Shown: positions 1 to 10,400 of the stretch, in pieces
How positions within the stretch are numbered: the stretch's first letter is position 1
Layout: every line of letters begins with the position of its first letter
From: Gonium pectorale
Taxonomy: Eukaryota > Chlorophyta > Chlorophyceae > Chlamydomonadales > Volvocaceae
Reading direction: 5' to 3'
Assembly: GCA_001584585.1 (NCBI GenBank)
Contig: LSYV01000004.1
Coordinates: 2,124,662 to 2,142,067, forward strand
Length of the DNA stretch: 17,406 nucleotides
The notes under the pieces: model-generated
Databases searched by the model: none
Seen by the model: the letters and a program-made list of their open reading frames with translations, nothing else
What the model was told of the DNA's origin: nothing
Program-made: the position numbers and the translations under genes

Positions 1-90
1 ATACACACACACACAAACGTACGGAAGCGCCCCTTACTGCTCCACGCCCCGACCCCCCTCCCCCACTGCACGCACACACACGCACACACG
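1..90. repeat. CA-rich simple sequence in PPDK intron 10
   Basis: Two short CA-dinucleotide-rich runs (about 1-15 and 70-90) flank a C-rich stretch. They lie inside the PPDK intron that begins at 93 on the minus strand and continues off the left edge. Nothing coding is visible. Confidence 0.7.
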
Positions 91-93
91 CAC

Positions 94-3000
94 CGGTCCC
101 CAGCACGTCCGGCTTGTAGGCCTCCTCGTCCGCAAACTGCGGGTGCAGCAGCTGGTCCAGGTGGCCCGGCTCCACCATGAGCACGGCGGTGTCGGGGTCC
201 ACCAGCCCCTCGTCCGCCAGCTCCACCGCTATGCGCACGGCGGCGGCGCCGGTGCGCTTGCCGGAGCGGCACTGCAGCATGAACAGCTTGCCCTCCTGGA
301 CCGTGAACTCAATGTCCTGGGGAAGGAAAGGGGGGGAAGGGTGGGGGGAAGGACGGGGGGAGGGGCAGGAGGGAAGGTTCGGAAGCAAGTGTGGGGAAGG
401 AGGGGGGCCAAGGGGCAACAACAGGTCTGGGGGAGGGGAAATGCGTTGCGCCGGAACGCGCTACTGTGTGGGTGAACGTGCGGCATACGCCCCCGTCCCG
501 TTCCGCGCCGCCCCGTCCTCCTCCCCCACCCCATCCTGCTGGCCGGCGACCGGTCGTGAGATCCCCCCCCTCGGGCGGGCGGGCCGGCGGGCGCGGGGGC
601 GGGGGCGGGCGCGATCACACAGGTCCGAGTCCCGCAACTCTGGTATGGACGCGCCTACAGCGGTCATCGGTCATCAGCGGTCATCGGCAATCCCTCGGCT
701 TGCCCTCGGACTGAGTCACCCCTCCCCTCCACCTCCTATGCCATTTGCCCGTGCGAGTCAGTGCTTCGCGTTGCGACGTCGCGTTGCCTCCCAGCTGTAC
801 TGACCCCTCCCTCCTCCCCACCCGCACCCCCTACGGCCCTCCCCCTCTACGCCCCCCCTTCTACGCATCCCCTCTACGGCCCTCCCCCAACCTGCATGTC
901 CTTGAAGTGCCGCTCCAGCAGGTCGCAGTTGTCCAGCAGCTGCTGGTAGGCCCCGGGCAGCGAGCGGGCCAGCGTCTCGATGGGCTCGGGCGTGCGGATG
1001 CCCGCGACCACGTCCTCGCCCTGGCACCCGGGGGAGGGGGAGGAGGGGGGCAGGGGGTTACTCAGTCCGTGGGCAAGCTGCGCGACGACAGGGGGAGGGG
1101 GGGGGGGTCGGCGGGTATAAGGAGGACGGGACCCGGAGGAGCTGCCGGCTATGGTTTCCGACTCACGGGGCGACCATCACGCAGTGGGGTGGGGCGGCTG
1201 ACGGGAAGAGCGGTGCGGAACGGACTACGCCAACCGCCACAACCGCCATACGACGCACGTGGCCCCACCCGCTCTCAACCGTTCACAACCGTGCCAACCA
1301 CCTCATCCGCCCCGCACCTGCGCGTTGATGAGGTACTCGCCGTACAGCTTGCGCTCCCCGGTGGAGGGGTTGCGTGTGAAACACACGCCCGTGCCGCTGG
1401 TCAGGCCCATGTTGCCAAATACCATGGCCTGCAGCGGGCGGCGGGGGGGGGCGCAGGGGGAAAGAGATACAACAAGGTTTGAAGGGGCGAACTGGGAACC
1501 GGGACGGAGTGGGGGGAGAGAGGGTTTGGCATGTAGACAGGGCGGGTCCACGGCGCTCACTGCCCCGGGGGGGGGGGTATGTGGGAGGTCATGTGCGCAT
1601 GTGCTCCCGCCACCCGCAGCCCCACCAGCCCCGCGCCCACCGACGAGGTGAGGAGGCCACGACCTGGGCCCTCGGCCCCCGCCACACCCGCGCAGGCCCC
1701 AGCCCCACATCCCGCAACACGACCCAACCCCATCACGCCACGGTACCAGCATCCTCCCGCGCCACAGCCTCCTCCGCCTCGCCCCCCGCTCCCCCCCGCC
1801 ATGCCGTGCCGTGCCGTACCTGCACGTTGACCGCTGTACCCGCCAGCCCCGTGATTCCGTTGACCGAGCGGTACACGTTGGCCCGCTCGCTCTGCCAGCT
1901 GTCGAACACGGCGTATATGGCCAGGCGGAGCTGCTCGTAGGGGTCCTCGGGGAACACCTAGGGGCGGGTGGGGGGGGAGGCAGGGTGGCATGGAGCAGGC
2001 AGGGAGGCGTCACGTGGGTTGGGGTCGTGGAAAGCGTGAACATCAGGGAAGCCGGCGGCGCATGCCGCCCTGTTCACATCCGGGGGAGGGAGGGACCCGC
2101 CACACGCCACCGCCCACCGCCCACCGCCACACACACACACCCGGGTGCATGTGCACGCTGCCATTCGCAACGCCCAACGCCCAATGGGCGTACCCTGCCC
2201 CTTCGTCGCCTCTTCCCCCGCCTTCCCTCTCCCACGCCCCCCCCACCCACGGCCCCCCACCCACGCGCCGCCCCCCACCTTCGCCCATCTGCGTGTACAC
2301 CGCCTTGTAGCGCTCCACCAGCAGCTTGAGGTCGGAGGCGGCCAGGGAGGTGTCGTCGCGAACACCGCGCTCGGCCTGGGTGGAGGGCAAGGGGGGGAGA
2401 GGGGGAGAGGGGTTGTTACTTATTCTCAACTGAAGGGACCTGGACGAAAGGGCGAGAGGTGGGGGAGAGGGCCGCTGCGCAGGAAAGGAGGTGGGGTAAT
2501 GAAGAAGGGAAACGCGTGGGGGAGGAGGTGGGGGCCGCACCCCACCCCACCCCAACTCAATCCACCCCGCTCCACCCCACACCCACCCCACCCCCCACCC
2601 CACTGAGAATGCCTTCCAACCCTCTCCCCCCCCCCCCACCCCACCCCAATGCCTTCCAACCATCTACCCCACCCCACCATATCACCCCCATCCAACCACC
2701 CACCCCACCACGCCCCCCAGCCCCTCCCCCACCTTGAGCCTCTCCAGCTGCTCCTCAAACAGGTGGTGCGGTATGCCCATCACCACGTCGCCGTACATGT
2801 CCAGGAAGCGGCGGAATGCGTCGTACGCGAAGCGCTCATCGCCCGAGCGCGCCGCCAGCCCCGCCGCGCAGGCGTCGTTGAGGCCCAGGTTGAGCACCGT
2901 GTCCATCATACCCGGCATGGACACCTGCGGGGGGAGGGGAGGGAGTGGGTGGGTGGGGGAGGGGAGTGGGGGGGGAGTTGAAGGGAAAGGGAAAGGGGAA

Positions 3001-4927
3001 CGACGAGCTGGGCGCCAGTGAGGCGGGTGGAAGGAGCCGTTCTCAGTAGAGGAGCCGGAGGCGCATGCGATCCAGGGGCATCGGAGGCTGCGTGGCTGCG
3101 GGGGGAAGAGGTGGGGCAATGGAGACGGGGGTAGCGAGTCCGGGGAGGGGGACACGACTAAATAGCGCTGGGGGGGGAGGGCGGGCAGGGGAGAGAGTTG
3201 TGTGCAGTTGCCCTGCCCCTGCCCCTGCCCGGCCCCTCCGGCCCCAGCCCGCCGCACCCCAGCAGGCTGCAACGGGCCTGCGGCGCCTCACCGCCTTCCC
3301 TGCCCCGCCCCCCGTCCCCGCATGCCTCTCCACAGGCCCCATCACACACCCCAACACCAAACCTCCGCCCGCCCCAGACCCCGCAGCTGCTGCCGGTCCC
3401 GTTTGCAGCCTCAGCCTCCGCCTCCGCCTCCGCCTCCGCCTCCGCCGGCGGCGGCGGGCGCTGCCGGTGTCGTGTTGTGTGGCGTATGGCCGTAGTGCGG
3501 CCGTAGTGCGGCGGTCAGGGCGGGGAAGGAGGGGGGCTACGCTGCCTCGTCCTGTTCCCCGCCAGCCTTGTCCACCACAGCTGGGGATGCCTCGGCGCTG
3601 CCCCCGCTCCCCGTCCTTGCCGTTACTCGCACCCCAGCCCCACACGCACAACCAACCCATCCACCCCAATTACTGCTCTTCCGCACCCTCCCACCTCCTT
3701 CCACCCCCCCTCCTTAGCCCCGGCCCCCTCCCTAGCCCGGCCCGCCCCCTCTTCCCTCACCATGCCCGCCCCGCCGCGCAACCCCCCATCTCCCCGCCCC
3801 GCACCCACCCCCAAACCCCTTACCCCCACCCCGCTCCCGCTACCCACCGCGGCTCCGGAGCGCACGGACAGCAGCAGCGGCGCCGCCGGGTCCCCCAGCC
3901 GGCAGCCCATCTCCTCCTCCACGCTGCGGAGGCCCTCGAGCACAGCCTCCCAGCAGCCGGGGGGCAGCTGGCGGCCTGCGGAAGGCGGTGGGCGGAGGGG
4001 GGCAGGTAGCGGGGCGAAGGGGGGCGGGTCGGGGTAAGGGGGCGGGCGGGCGGGCGGTCCGGGGGTGGCAGGAGCGGGAGTGCGGCGGTAAGAGTGTGCC
4101 CTGCGACGGGGCGCTGATCGGTTGGGTGGTGTGCATCGAAAGGAGAGCAAGGGGAAAGGAGGAGAGGGAGAGGAGAGGAGAGGGAGAGGAGAGGGCCGTG
4201 CCGAGAAGGTGCGGGCTGGCAGGGCAGCATGCTCCCAACCCCCAAGAGAAAACTCCCCCCGACCAAACACAGGCATGCAGGCATGAGGACGGAAATGGGA
4301 GGAGGGAGGGATACGGGTGTGAGGGCAGGGGGGGAAGCAACACCAAACGTACCGTTTGTGTGGAACACGGCGCAGGTGTCGGTGGTGATGGTGAGGCCAG
4401 GGGGCACGGACAGGCCCACGCGGGACATCTCGGCCAGGTTGGCGCCCTTGCCCCCGAGCTGCGCGGGGGTCGAGGGGCAGAGCGAAGGTGGGTCTCCCCA
4501 CGCAGGCTGACGCGGCAACAGCAGTGCATGACTTACCACTTGCTTCATGGAGGCGTCACCCTGACTCTTCCCCTTGCCGAACAGGTAAACCATCTGCTAA
4601 AATAGGCATCGTGTTAACGTGTTAACAAGCTTTTGCGGCTTGCCGAAGCCGACTGACCTGTGCCTTGGCTTCCTGGGCAGCCTCGGGGACCGCAATTGCC
4701 CCTGTAACCACATTTAGACGAGCGGGCTTGGTGGCAAGCGGATCAGCCGCAGCGAAGAGCTGGCGAATGCCGGTCCATGTAGACGTCTGCGACGGAATAG
4801 ACCGCTGAACAGCGCACGTAAAAGCTGGAGCCCCAGCATGCAAAGCCCTAGGCAACAGCGCGTGGGAGCCCGCAGAAGAGCGGGCTCCCCGTAGCGCCTT
4901 CTGGCGCTCGGCGAGACGGGTTTGCAT
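94..4927 (-). CDS. PPDK: Pyruvate, phosphate dikinase, chloroplast precursor; 5' part only, ten exons
   Basis: PPDK interconverts pyruvate + ATP + phosphate with PEP + AMP + pyrophosphate. Exons (minus strand): 4658-4927, 4537-4596, 4353-4458, 3848-3975, 2733-2924, 2265-2375, 1820-1957, 1318-1428, 892-1020 and 94-316, where the window leaves the gene in phase 1. All are bounded by GT-AG and keep one frame, giving about 489 residues. Residues 1-90 (exon 1) are a likely transit peptide rich in Arg, Ala and Ser. The mature part starts near FGKGKSQGD, followed by [10 protein letters not shown] (Lys114), [10 protein letters not shown] (Arg184), [29 protein letters not shown] and TRNPSTGE. The end of the ATP-grasp domain has Asp416, Glu418, Gln430 and Arg432 ([11 protein letters not shown]). 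These match Lys22, Arg92, Asp321, Glu323, Gln335 and Arg337 of the Clostridium symbiosum enzyme. The catalytic His domain and PEP/pyruvate barrel lie off the left edge. The start is the only Met in exon 1. Uncertain points are the exon 6 donor and a NAGNAG acceptor at exon 2. Confidence 0.95.
2608..2662. repeat. Direct repeat in PPDK intron 5
   Basis: The 14-mer AATGCCTTCCAACC occurs at about 2608-2621 and again at 2649-2662, separated by a C-rich run with the CCCCACCCC motif. It lies in the intron at 2376-2732, and on the sense strand the stretch is G-rich. Confidence 0.6.
3415..3444. repeat. (CCTCCG)5 hexanucleotide repeat in PPDK intron 4
   Basis: Five perfect tandem copies of CCTCCG are followed directly by CCGGCGG-type triplets. 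The tract lies in the 923-bp intron at 2925-3847. Because the unit is a multiple of three, it keeps frames open on both strands over it, which explains apparent Arg- or Pro/Ser-rich reading frames that are not genes. Confidence 0.85.
4149..4195. repeat. 47-nt uninterrupted polypurine tract in PPDK intron 3
   Basis: Positions 4149-4195 contain only G and A on the plus strand, with GGAGA-type near-repeats, so the PPDK sense strand has a 47-nt polypyrimidine run. It lies in the middle of the 377-bp intron (3976-4352), about 175 nt upstream of the acceptor, too far to be its normal pyrimidine tract. Such mirror-like tracts can form triplex DNA. Confidence 0.75.
4864..4889 (-). other. 10-bp GC-rich hairpin in the PPDK transit-peptide coding region
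   Basis: GGGAGCCCGC (4864-4873) and its exact reverse complement (4880-4889) flank a 6-nt loop. In the PPDK mRNA this forms a stem at nucleotides 39-64 after the A of the start codon, within exon 1. The pairing is seen directly; any effect on translation is inference. Confidence 0.7.
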
Positions 4928-5118
4928 TATGTGTCGGCAACAATCAGCGACGGTGATGCGACGAAGTGCTGCACGAGCGCTGGGTCAATGGGTGGTAAGC
5001 CGGGTGGTTGGAACCGGGTTGGTTATGAAGAGGAACAGACGGTCCGCGTGGCCGTGCCATGATCGCGTTACGTGCGCGCGCAGGTCATGCGATATGGTGA
5101 ACAGGAAAAACGCTGCTC

Positions 5119-5139
5119 CTTTTGCGTTTGGCGCAAAAG
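5119..5139. promoter_or_regulatory. Perfect 8-bp inverted repeat containing an E2F-like site upstream of PPDK
   Basis: CTTTTGCG (5119-5126) and CGCAAAAG (5132-5139) are exact inverted repeats around a 5-nt spacer. TTTGGCGC at 5127-5134 matches the E2F/DP consensus TTTSSCGC. The element is about 200 bp upstream of the PPDK start codon. The match is visible; use as a binding site is inference. Confidence 0.4.
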
Positions 5140-6536
5140 ACCAAAAACGTCCCGGACATGCGAAACCCTTGCTCGTCTGCTGGCCACTCCCACGGCCTCT
5201 GGTGAGCCCCATGTGCCCACTCTGCCTACTTTAGACCTCCAGAAGCCTGTTCGGGTGCACTCCTCGTTTCGCGGCAGGGCATGTCGGACGACATGTCGGA
5301 GGCCCGCCGAAGCCCTTGCGCCGCCAGCTGCTCCCCAGGCCATGCCTTCCTCAAGCCTTGACTCTTTTTCTGAAACTGCGCGTACGGCATGCTGGCCCAC
5401 AGCCCTGCACAACCTAGGGTTTCAGCTTCGTTGCCCAACGTACTAAACCACGCCATGGCAATCATCTCACCGGCACACGAACCGCCAGCGCTTTACAGCT
5501 GCTGCCGAGCTCAGCCACCGCAGCCCTCGGCCGGTGTTCTAGGCGGCATGCCCGTCTCCTTCGGGAATCGGGGCCGCCACTCGGAAGGGCCTGAAAGGTG
5601 GACTCCCAAGGCAAGCTAGCTTCTGCTACTGAAGGCATTCGTTCCATCATTTTGACGCCTGGGCGCAGCCTTGGGTGTTGAGGACGTTGGTACACGCGCC
5701 AGTTAGGCCTCCTTGCACCTTCGGTGAGCTCGTGCGGCACTGTACGGTATCAGGAGTAACTGCAGGCAGACATGGCGGGTGCCGCGCCTGAAATGTGAAC
5801 TGGGGGCCCGCAGCCAAGCCGCAGATCTTGCGTGCTCCGAGTACAGCGTTTTTTCTGGCTGTTCACTAGCTCTCATGCGGGATGGCTTGACCAAGCCCAC
5901 CGACAAGCCAACGCTCTTTCCGACGTTCCTGTTCCCTTGCTTCCCGTCACGCTCCCAGGGCTCCCGAAGCTGTTCCTGGCTGTTCCGTCCGCTGAGTAGG
6001 CAGCGACAGGCGTGCCCGGGCGTCACGCCCGATGTGGCCGGCAGCCAGGTGCCCGGCGCGGCTGGGCGCGACGCCTCGTAGTCAGTAATCGAGCGTGAGC
6101 AGGAATAATTAAACCACAGTAGGGGCATCTCGGCAAGCCTGTGTTCCGTACGTCCATCTCACCGCGGCGGCACACACGGGGAGGTGGTCAAAACGGTCCG
6201 TCGAGTCCAGAGCACACGCAAACACGCACCGCCATCCTCGCACACCCTCCAGAGTGCTCAAGACGCCACGCCGGACGCAGTGTGTAGTCCGACCGAAACG
6301 TGCCCTCCGGGGCTCCCGCCGACCCACCTGGCACGATGCCGGTGGCGACGGCGCGGCCTCAGGACGGCGCGACCAAGCCAAGCCGGCCGGCCGGCCCGCC
6401 CGCCCGGACAATGGCCAAAGCGCGCGAGCACCTGCGGTCAGCGCCACTGCCCAACACCACCAACAAGCCCCAATCCCTGCCAACAGAAGCAGAGTGGCGC
6501 GCGTCCAACGCACGCGCACACGCACTACCAGACACA

Positions 6537-6557
6537 ACACACACACACACACACACA
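6537..6557. repeat. (AC)10 microsatellite
   Basis: Twenty-one nucleotides of pure AC dinucleotide repeat lie in the PPDK-TPT intergenic region, about 0.9 kb downstream of the TPT stop codon. It is a likely length-polymorphic locus with no visible function. Confidence 0.85.
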
Positions 6558-7444
6558 GCGTCTATATATCCGCGCCGCCGGTCGGGGCGACCAACCACAC
6601 AAGACGTGCGGCCGAGTTAGTTGCATCCAGGCGCCCCTCCTGACGCCAGAACATACACGCGCCGGCGCACGACGAGCTGGCACAATGGCGACTCACTCGT
6701 CGGTCGAACGACCGTACCGCCTGAAGCGCCTGCGACGGTCCCAGCTGTCGGCTGCACGGCGGCCGGGGGCGACATGCGCCTGCCGTGCCGTGCCGGGCCG
6801 GGCCGGCCGACACCGCCACAGACGCCCGCTGTGCGGCAGCGATGCAAGGGAATGTAACTCTTCTTCTTCGTCGTCCCGGCACGCCGCGAGAAAAGCACTC
6901 GTGTGTGCGACAATCTTCAACACACAGTACGACAACTGTACGGCAGATAACGGACCGTACAGGCGTACTGCTCCCGCGCACCGCCGCGTCATTGGCGCCG
7001 CCCACACGCCATACACACAATGTAGTATTATTTCAAGCACGTGCGCCGCGTTCTCCGGAAATGTGTTTTTTTTTCTTTCTTCTGCTTCGCCGATCGTCAA
7101 CCGCTCTTCGATTCGGGCGAGCAAATGCTGTCAGGCACCGGGCAGCGCAGGATGGGCTAGCCTATCGCCTTCTTGCGCCCCTCCCGGGCGGCCCTCAAAG
7201 AAGATTATGCGAACGGGGCGACGACGGATCTTCGGGCCGGGCCTTCACGAGTATCGGGACAAGTTATCATCATCGTACAATTGGCTTTGGACGAGTGGCG
7301 GCAAGGCCCGGCGGCGCGGCGCCTTGCAGCAACCGCCTCCAGGCCCACGGGTTTGTGCCACGCGCCGCACGCGGCGCCGGCCACTGCCCCTCGCCGCCGG
7401 GCGCTGCCGCCGCCATCCGTCGCCGTGTCTTGGGAGAGCGCCGT

Positions 7445-10400
7445 TTACGCGGCGGCGGGCGCGGCCGGCGGCGGCGGCGGCGCCGCCTTCTTGTGCTTGT
7501 GCTTGGACGACATCTCGGTGTACAGCCAGGTGCCGGCCAGAGCGATGACGGTGCCCACCAGGGCCTGCTGGGTGAGGACCTGCGGACAGAGGGGCAGAGG
7601 GGGGCCGGAGTTGAGGCCGTCGTTGAAGCCGGGCTGGGGCCTCGAAGCGTCTGCCTGAAACCCAAGATCTATGCGTAACCGTGTATGCAGGCGAATGTAT
7701 ATATGTATGTGTGTGTGATTGTGTGTGTGTGTGTGTTTGCTGCGGTTACTTGCCCGCCTCCGCCCGCCTGCGCACCCGGCTGCTGCAGCTGCCGCCAGCG
7801 CTATGGCCCCGGGTCGCTACGCCTCCGCGCCTCGCTTCGCGCCGCAGTGCGCTCTCCGTCCCCCCACTCCCACTCTCCCCATCATGCCCGCTCCCCTTCC
7901 CATACATTCCTCTCCCTTCCCCTCCGCCCCCACCTGGTTGAAGAAGATGACGGACGAGCCGATGATGGCCACGCGCTTGACCACGTTGCACACGCCGTGC
8001 GACACGGGGCTCACGCGCTCCAGCGTGTTGAACGCAAACTGAGGGGCGGGCGGGACGGGGCGGGGAGGGGCGGGGAGGGGACCGAATTCGGGTGGTGCGG
8101 GGCACAGTGAGGTGGGCTCTCGGCCTCACCCACGCCTCTGGTACTTCTGCCCCCTGCTACAGCGCGGGCCGGGCTGCGTCCAAAGCGCAGCCTCGAGGCC
8201 TAAGCCCCAGCCGCCATTCACGCGATTGCGATCCGTCCTCATGCCTCGCAGTCGCCTCCCTCTCCCATCCCCGTGGGGAGCTACCCTGCCGAGCGTCCCT
8301 CTCGCCCCCTCGCCTCCCCGGAGGTCGGCGTGCTGCCCCACCGCCAGTCTCACCAGCCCCAGCTGCGGGACAGGCCCACTGGGTCTACCGGGTCCGCTGT
8401 GCGTGGCAAGGGTGTGCGTGCGGCCCGCAATCCGCAACCCGCGCACCACAGGCAGCGCTAGCGACAGCCCGCCCCAGCCTCAGCGCCACTTGTGCCGTCA
8501 GACGAGCGCTCCCAGAGGCAAGATGAAGCCCATTGGCGCACGCCACCAGCTCCCACCACTACCACCACCACTGCCACCAGCTCCCACCACTACCACCACC
8601 ACTGCCACCAGCTCCCACCACTACCACCACCACTGCCACCAGCTCCCACCACTACCACCACCACTGCCACCAGCTCCCACCAGCTCCCACCACCACTGCC
8701 CCCAGCCCCAGAGCACCACAAGCCACGCATCAGCTCGGGCGTCCTTGTGCATGATACGGAAACATGCTGCCAGCTGTGGACCCCAGTCCCTGCCGCACAG
8801 GCCAGCCTCCAATGCCAGCCCCGTGCAGGAGTGGGGCAAAAACGCGCTCTCACCCCAGCAACCTGAAGTCGTCCCGAGCATGCTGCAATCGACACACCAC
8901 CACCCCAAAGTCCGACCACCCCACCCCTTCGCCATCGCCGCCTCCACATCCCACCCCGAGATCGCTCCCGCGCCCCCCCCCACCCAGCTCACCTGGTTGT
9001 AGAGGTGGTAGAGCATGCCGACCATGAAGAGGTCGGTGTAGAAGCGCGTGGCGCCCACCTTGGCGATGGCCGCCTGGCAGCCCTGCGCCAGCGTGGAGCC
9101 CTCCGCAAACAGCGCCCACGGCACGCAGATGAGCACCGAGATGAGGGTGGTGTAGGCGTACACGGCGGTGCCGTCGAGCGACTTGGTCATGGCCCTGACC
9201 GGGGGGTGAGGTTTGAGAGGGTTGGGGTGGGGTGGCGAGGTTTGAGAGGGTTTGATGCGAGCGGGGCTGGCTTCTGGCATCTAGCGGCAGCGCTCCTCCA
9301 CGGTTTCACGAAGGTGGGCGGCGGGAGGGAAAGACCGGGGCTGCGGAGGCGCGATAAAATGGGAAACGGTTCTGGCCGCGGGATGGGGGGCAGCCACGCA
9401 CGCGGCAGCGGATTCATCGCAAGGTTAACCCGCCGCTGCCTCGTGGGTGAGCTGCCCGCGACGTGCGCACAGCCCCTGGCCGCGCAGTGTGGTAATCAAC
9501 CTCCCGCTCGTTTGCGCCTTCATGTGCGACTATCGACAGTGTCAGACGGGAAAGCCCCCTGTCGCGGCCGCCGCTGGCCCACAGTCGGACGCGGCCGTGG
9601 ATGTCGCGCGCGCGACGCGGGGGGGGGACACCGACGACGACACGAAAGACACGATGCGATGCTACGGGGCCCAACGACGTTGCGCCTCTCGCGGGGTCGA
9701 CATGCCAAGGCTTTTCGTCAACGAGCCTCCGGGCACACGCCCGACCGCCGCATCGCCCGACCGCCGCATCGCCCGCCGTCAAGCGCGAGCACAGGCCAGC
9801 ATGGGCCCTGCCGGCACGGCGCTATCGCCGTGCCCGTCTGGCATTCTCTGTGGCCGCCTCCCCCCAGCGCACTGCACAATGGACGCTCACGTGCGCGCTT
9901 GGTTCCAGTGCTTGGTTCCGTAACGGACATACCCACGTGCACGTGGGAAGTCGCGTGCAGGTGGTGCCTAGACGCCGCACCCGCGACCGCTGACAGTGGA
10001 GGCTCACGCGGCGTCGGTCGAGTCGGGGCGAGGCTCATGGCGTGGGCCGGCTGCATCGGCGCCGTGGGTCCCCGGCCTCTCGCACGGTGCGGTGTACCAC
10101 GCAGCGGGCCGAGCCAGGTCCCATGGGACCTCGACCCAACGTTTTCCGCACGGAGCAGCAACGCTGCAGCCGCCCACAGGCGTCCCAGCCGCCAGGACAG
10201 CGGTGCGTCACGCCACCATTACACTGAGTCGCGCCCGGGCTGCCTCAGGGTGGCCTGCTTGCCAGCAACCACAGCGCGTGACGGAGCATGCCGCGGGTTT
10301 GTATGGCGCTCCCATTTCACCCCACTTCACGGGGCGCCAGCGCGGACTCTCAGACCCAGGCGCCCAATCCCGTGCCACACAGTCCCGCTGCTGTCGGGAC

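Larger units (their letters stand above)
4928..7444. other. Intergenic region between PPDK (upstream side) and TPT (downstream side)
   Basis: This 2.5-kb stretch shows no reading frame with family motifs or the C/G-ending codon bias of the neighbouring exons. Its left part must hold the PPDK promoter and 5' UTR; no clear TATA box is visible near 4928-5100. Its right part must hold the TPT 3' UTR. It contains an E2F-like inverted repeat (5119-5139), a dinucleotide repeat (6537-6557), an isolated TATATAT on the plus strand (6563-6569) and GC-rich palindromic sequence near 6388-6405. Confidence 0.6.

Noticed and set aside
6184..7548. 454-codon plus-strand frame, with a TATATAT at 6563-6569 and an ATG in good context at 6685
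   Set aside because: Codon third positions are not biased as in neighbouring real exons, the product is low-complexity without motifs, and it runs antisense into TPT exon 9. A short non-coding plus-strand transcript is not excluded.
8542..8700. CRISPR-like array
   Set aside because: Units are contiguous tandem copies with no unique spacers, in a eukaryotic intron.
8533..8754. His/Pro/Thr-rich repeat protein
   Set aside because: It is only the translation of the 31-bp minisatellite, whose unit length is not a multiple of three, and lies within a TPT intron.
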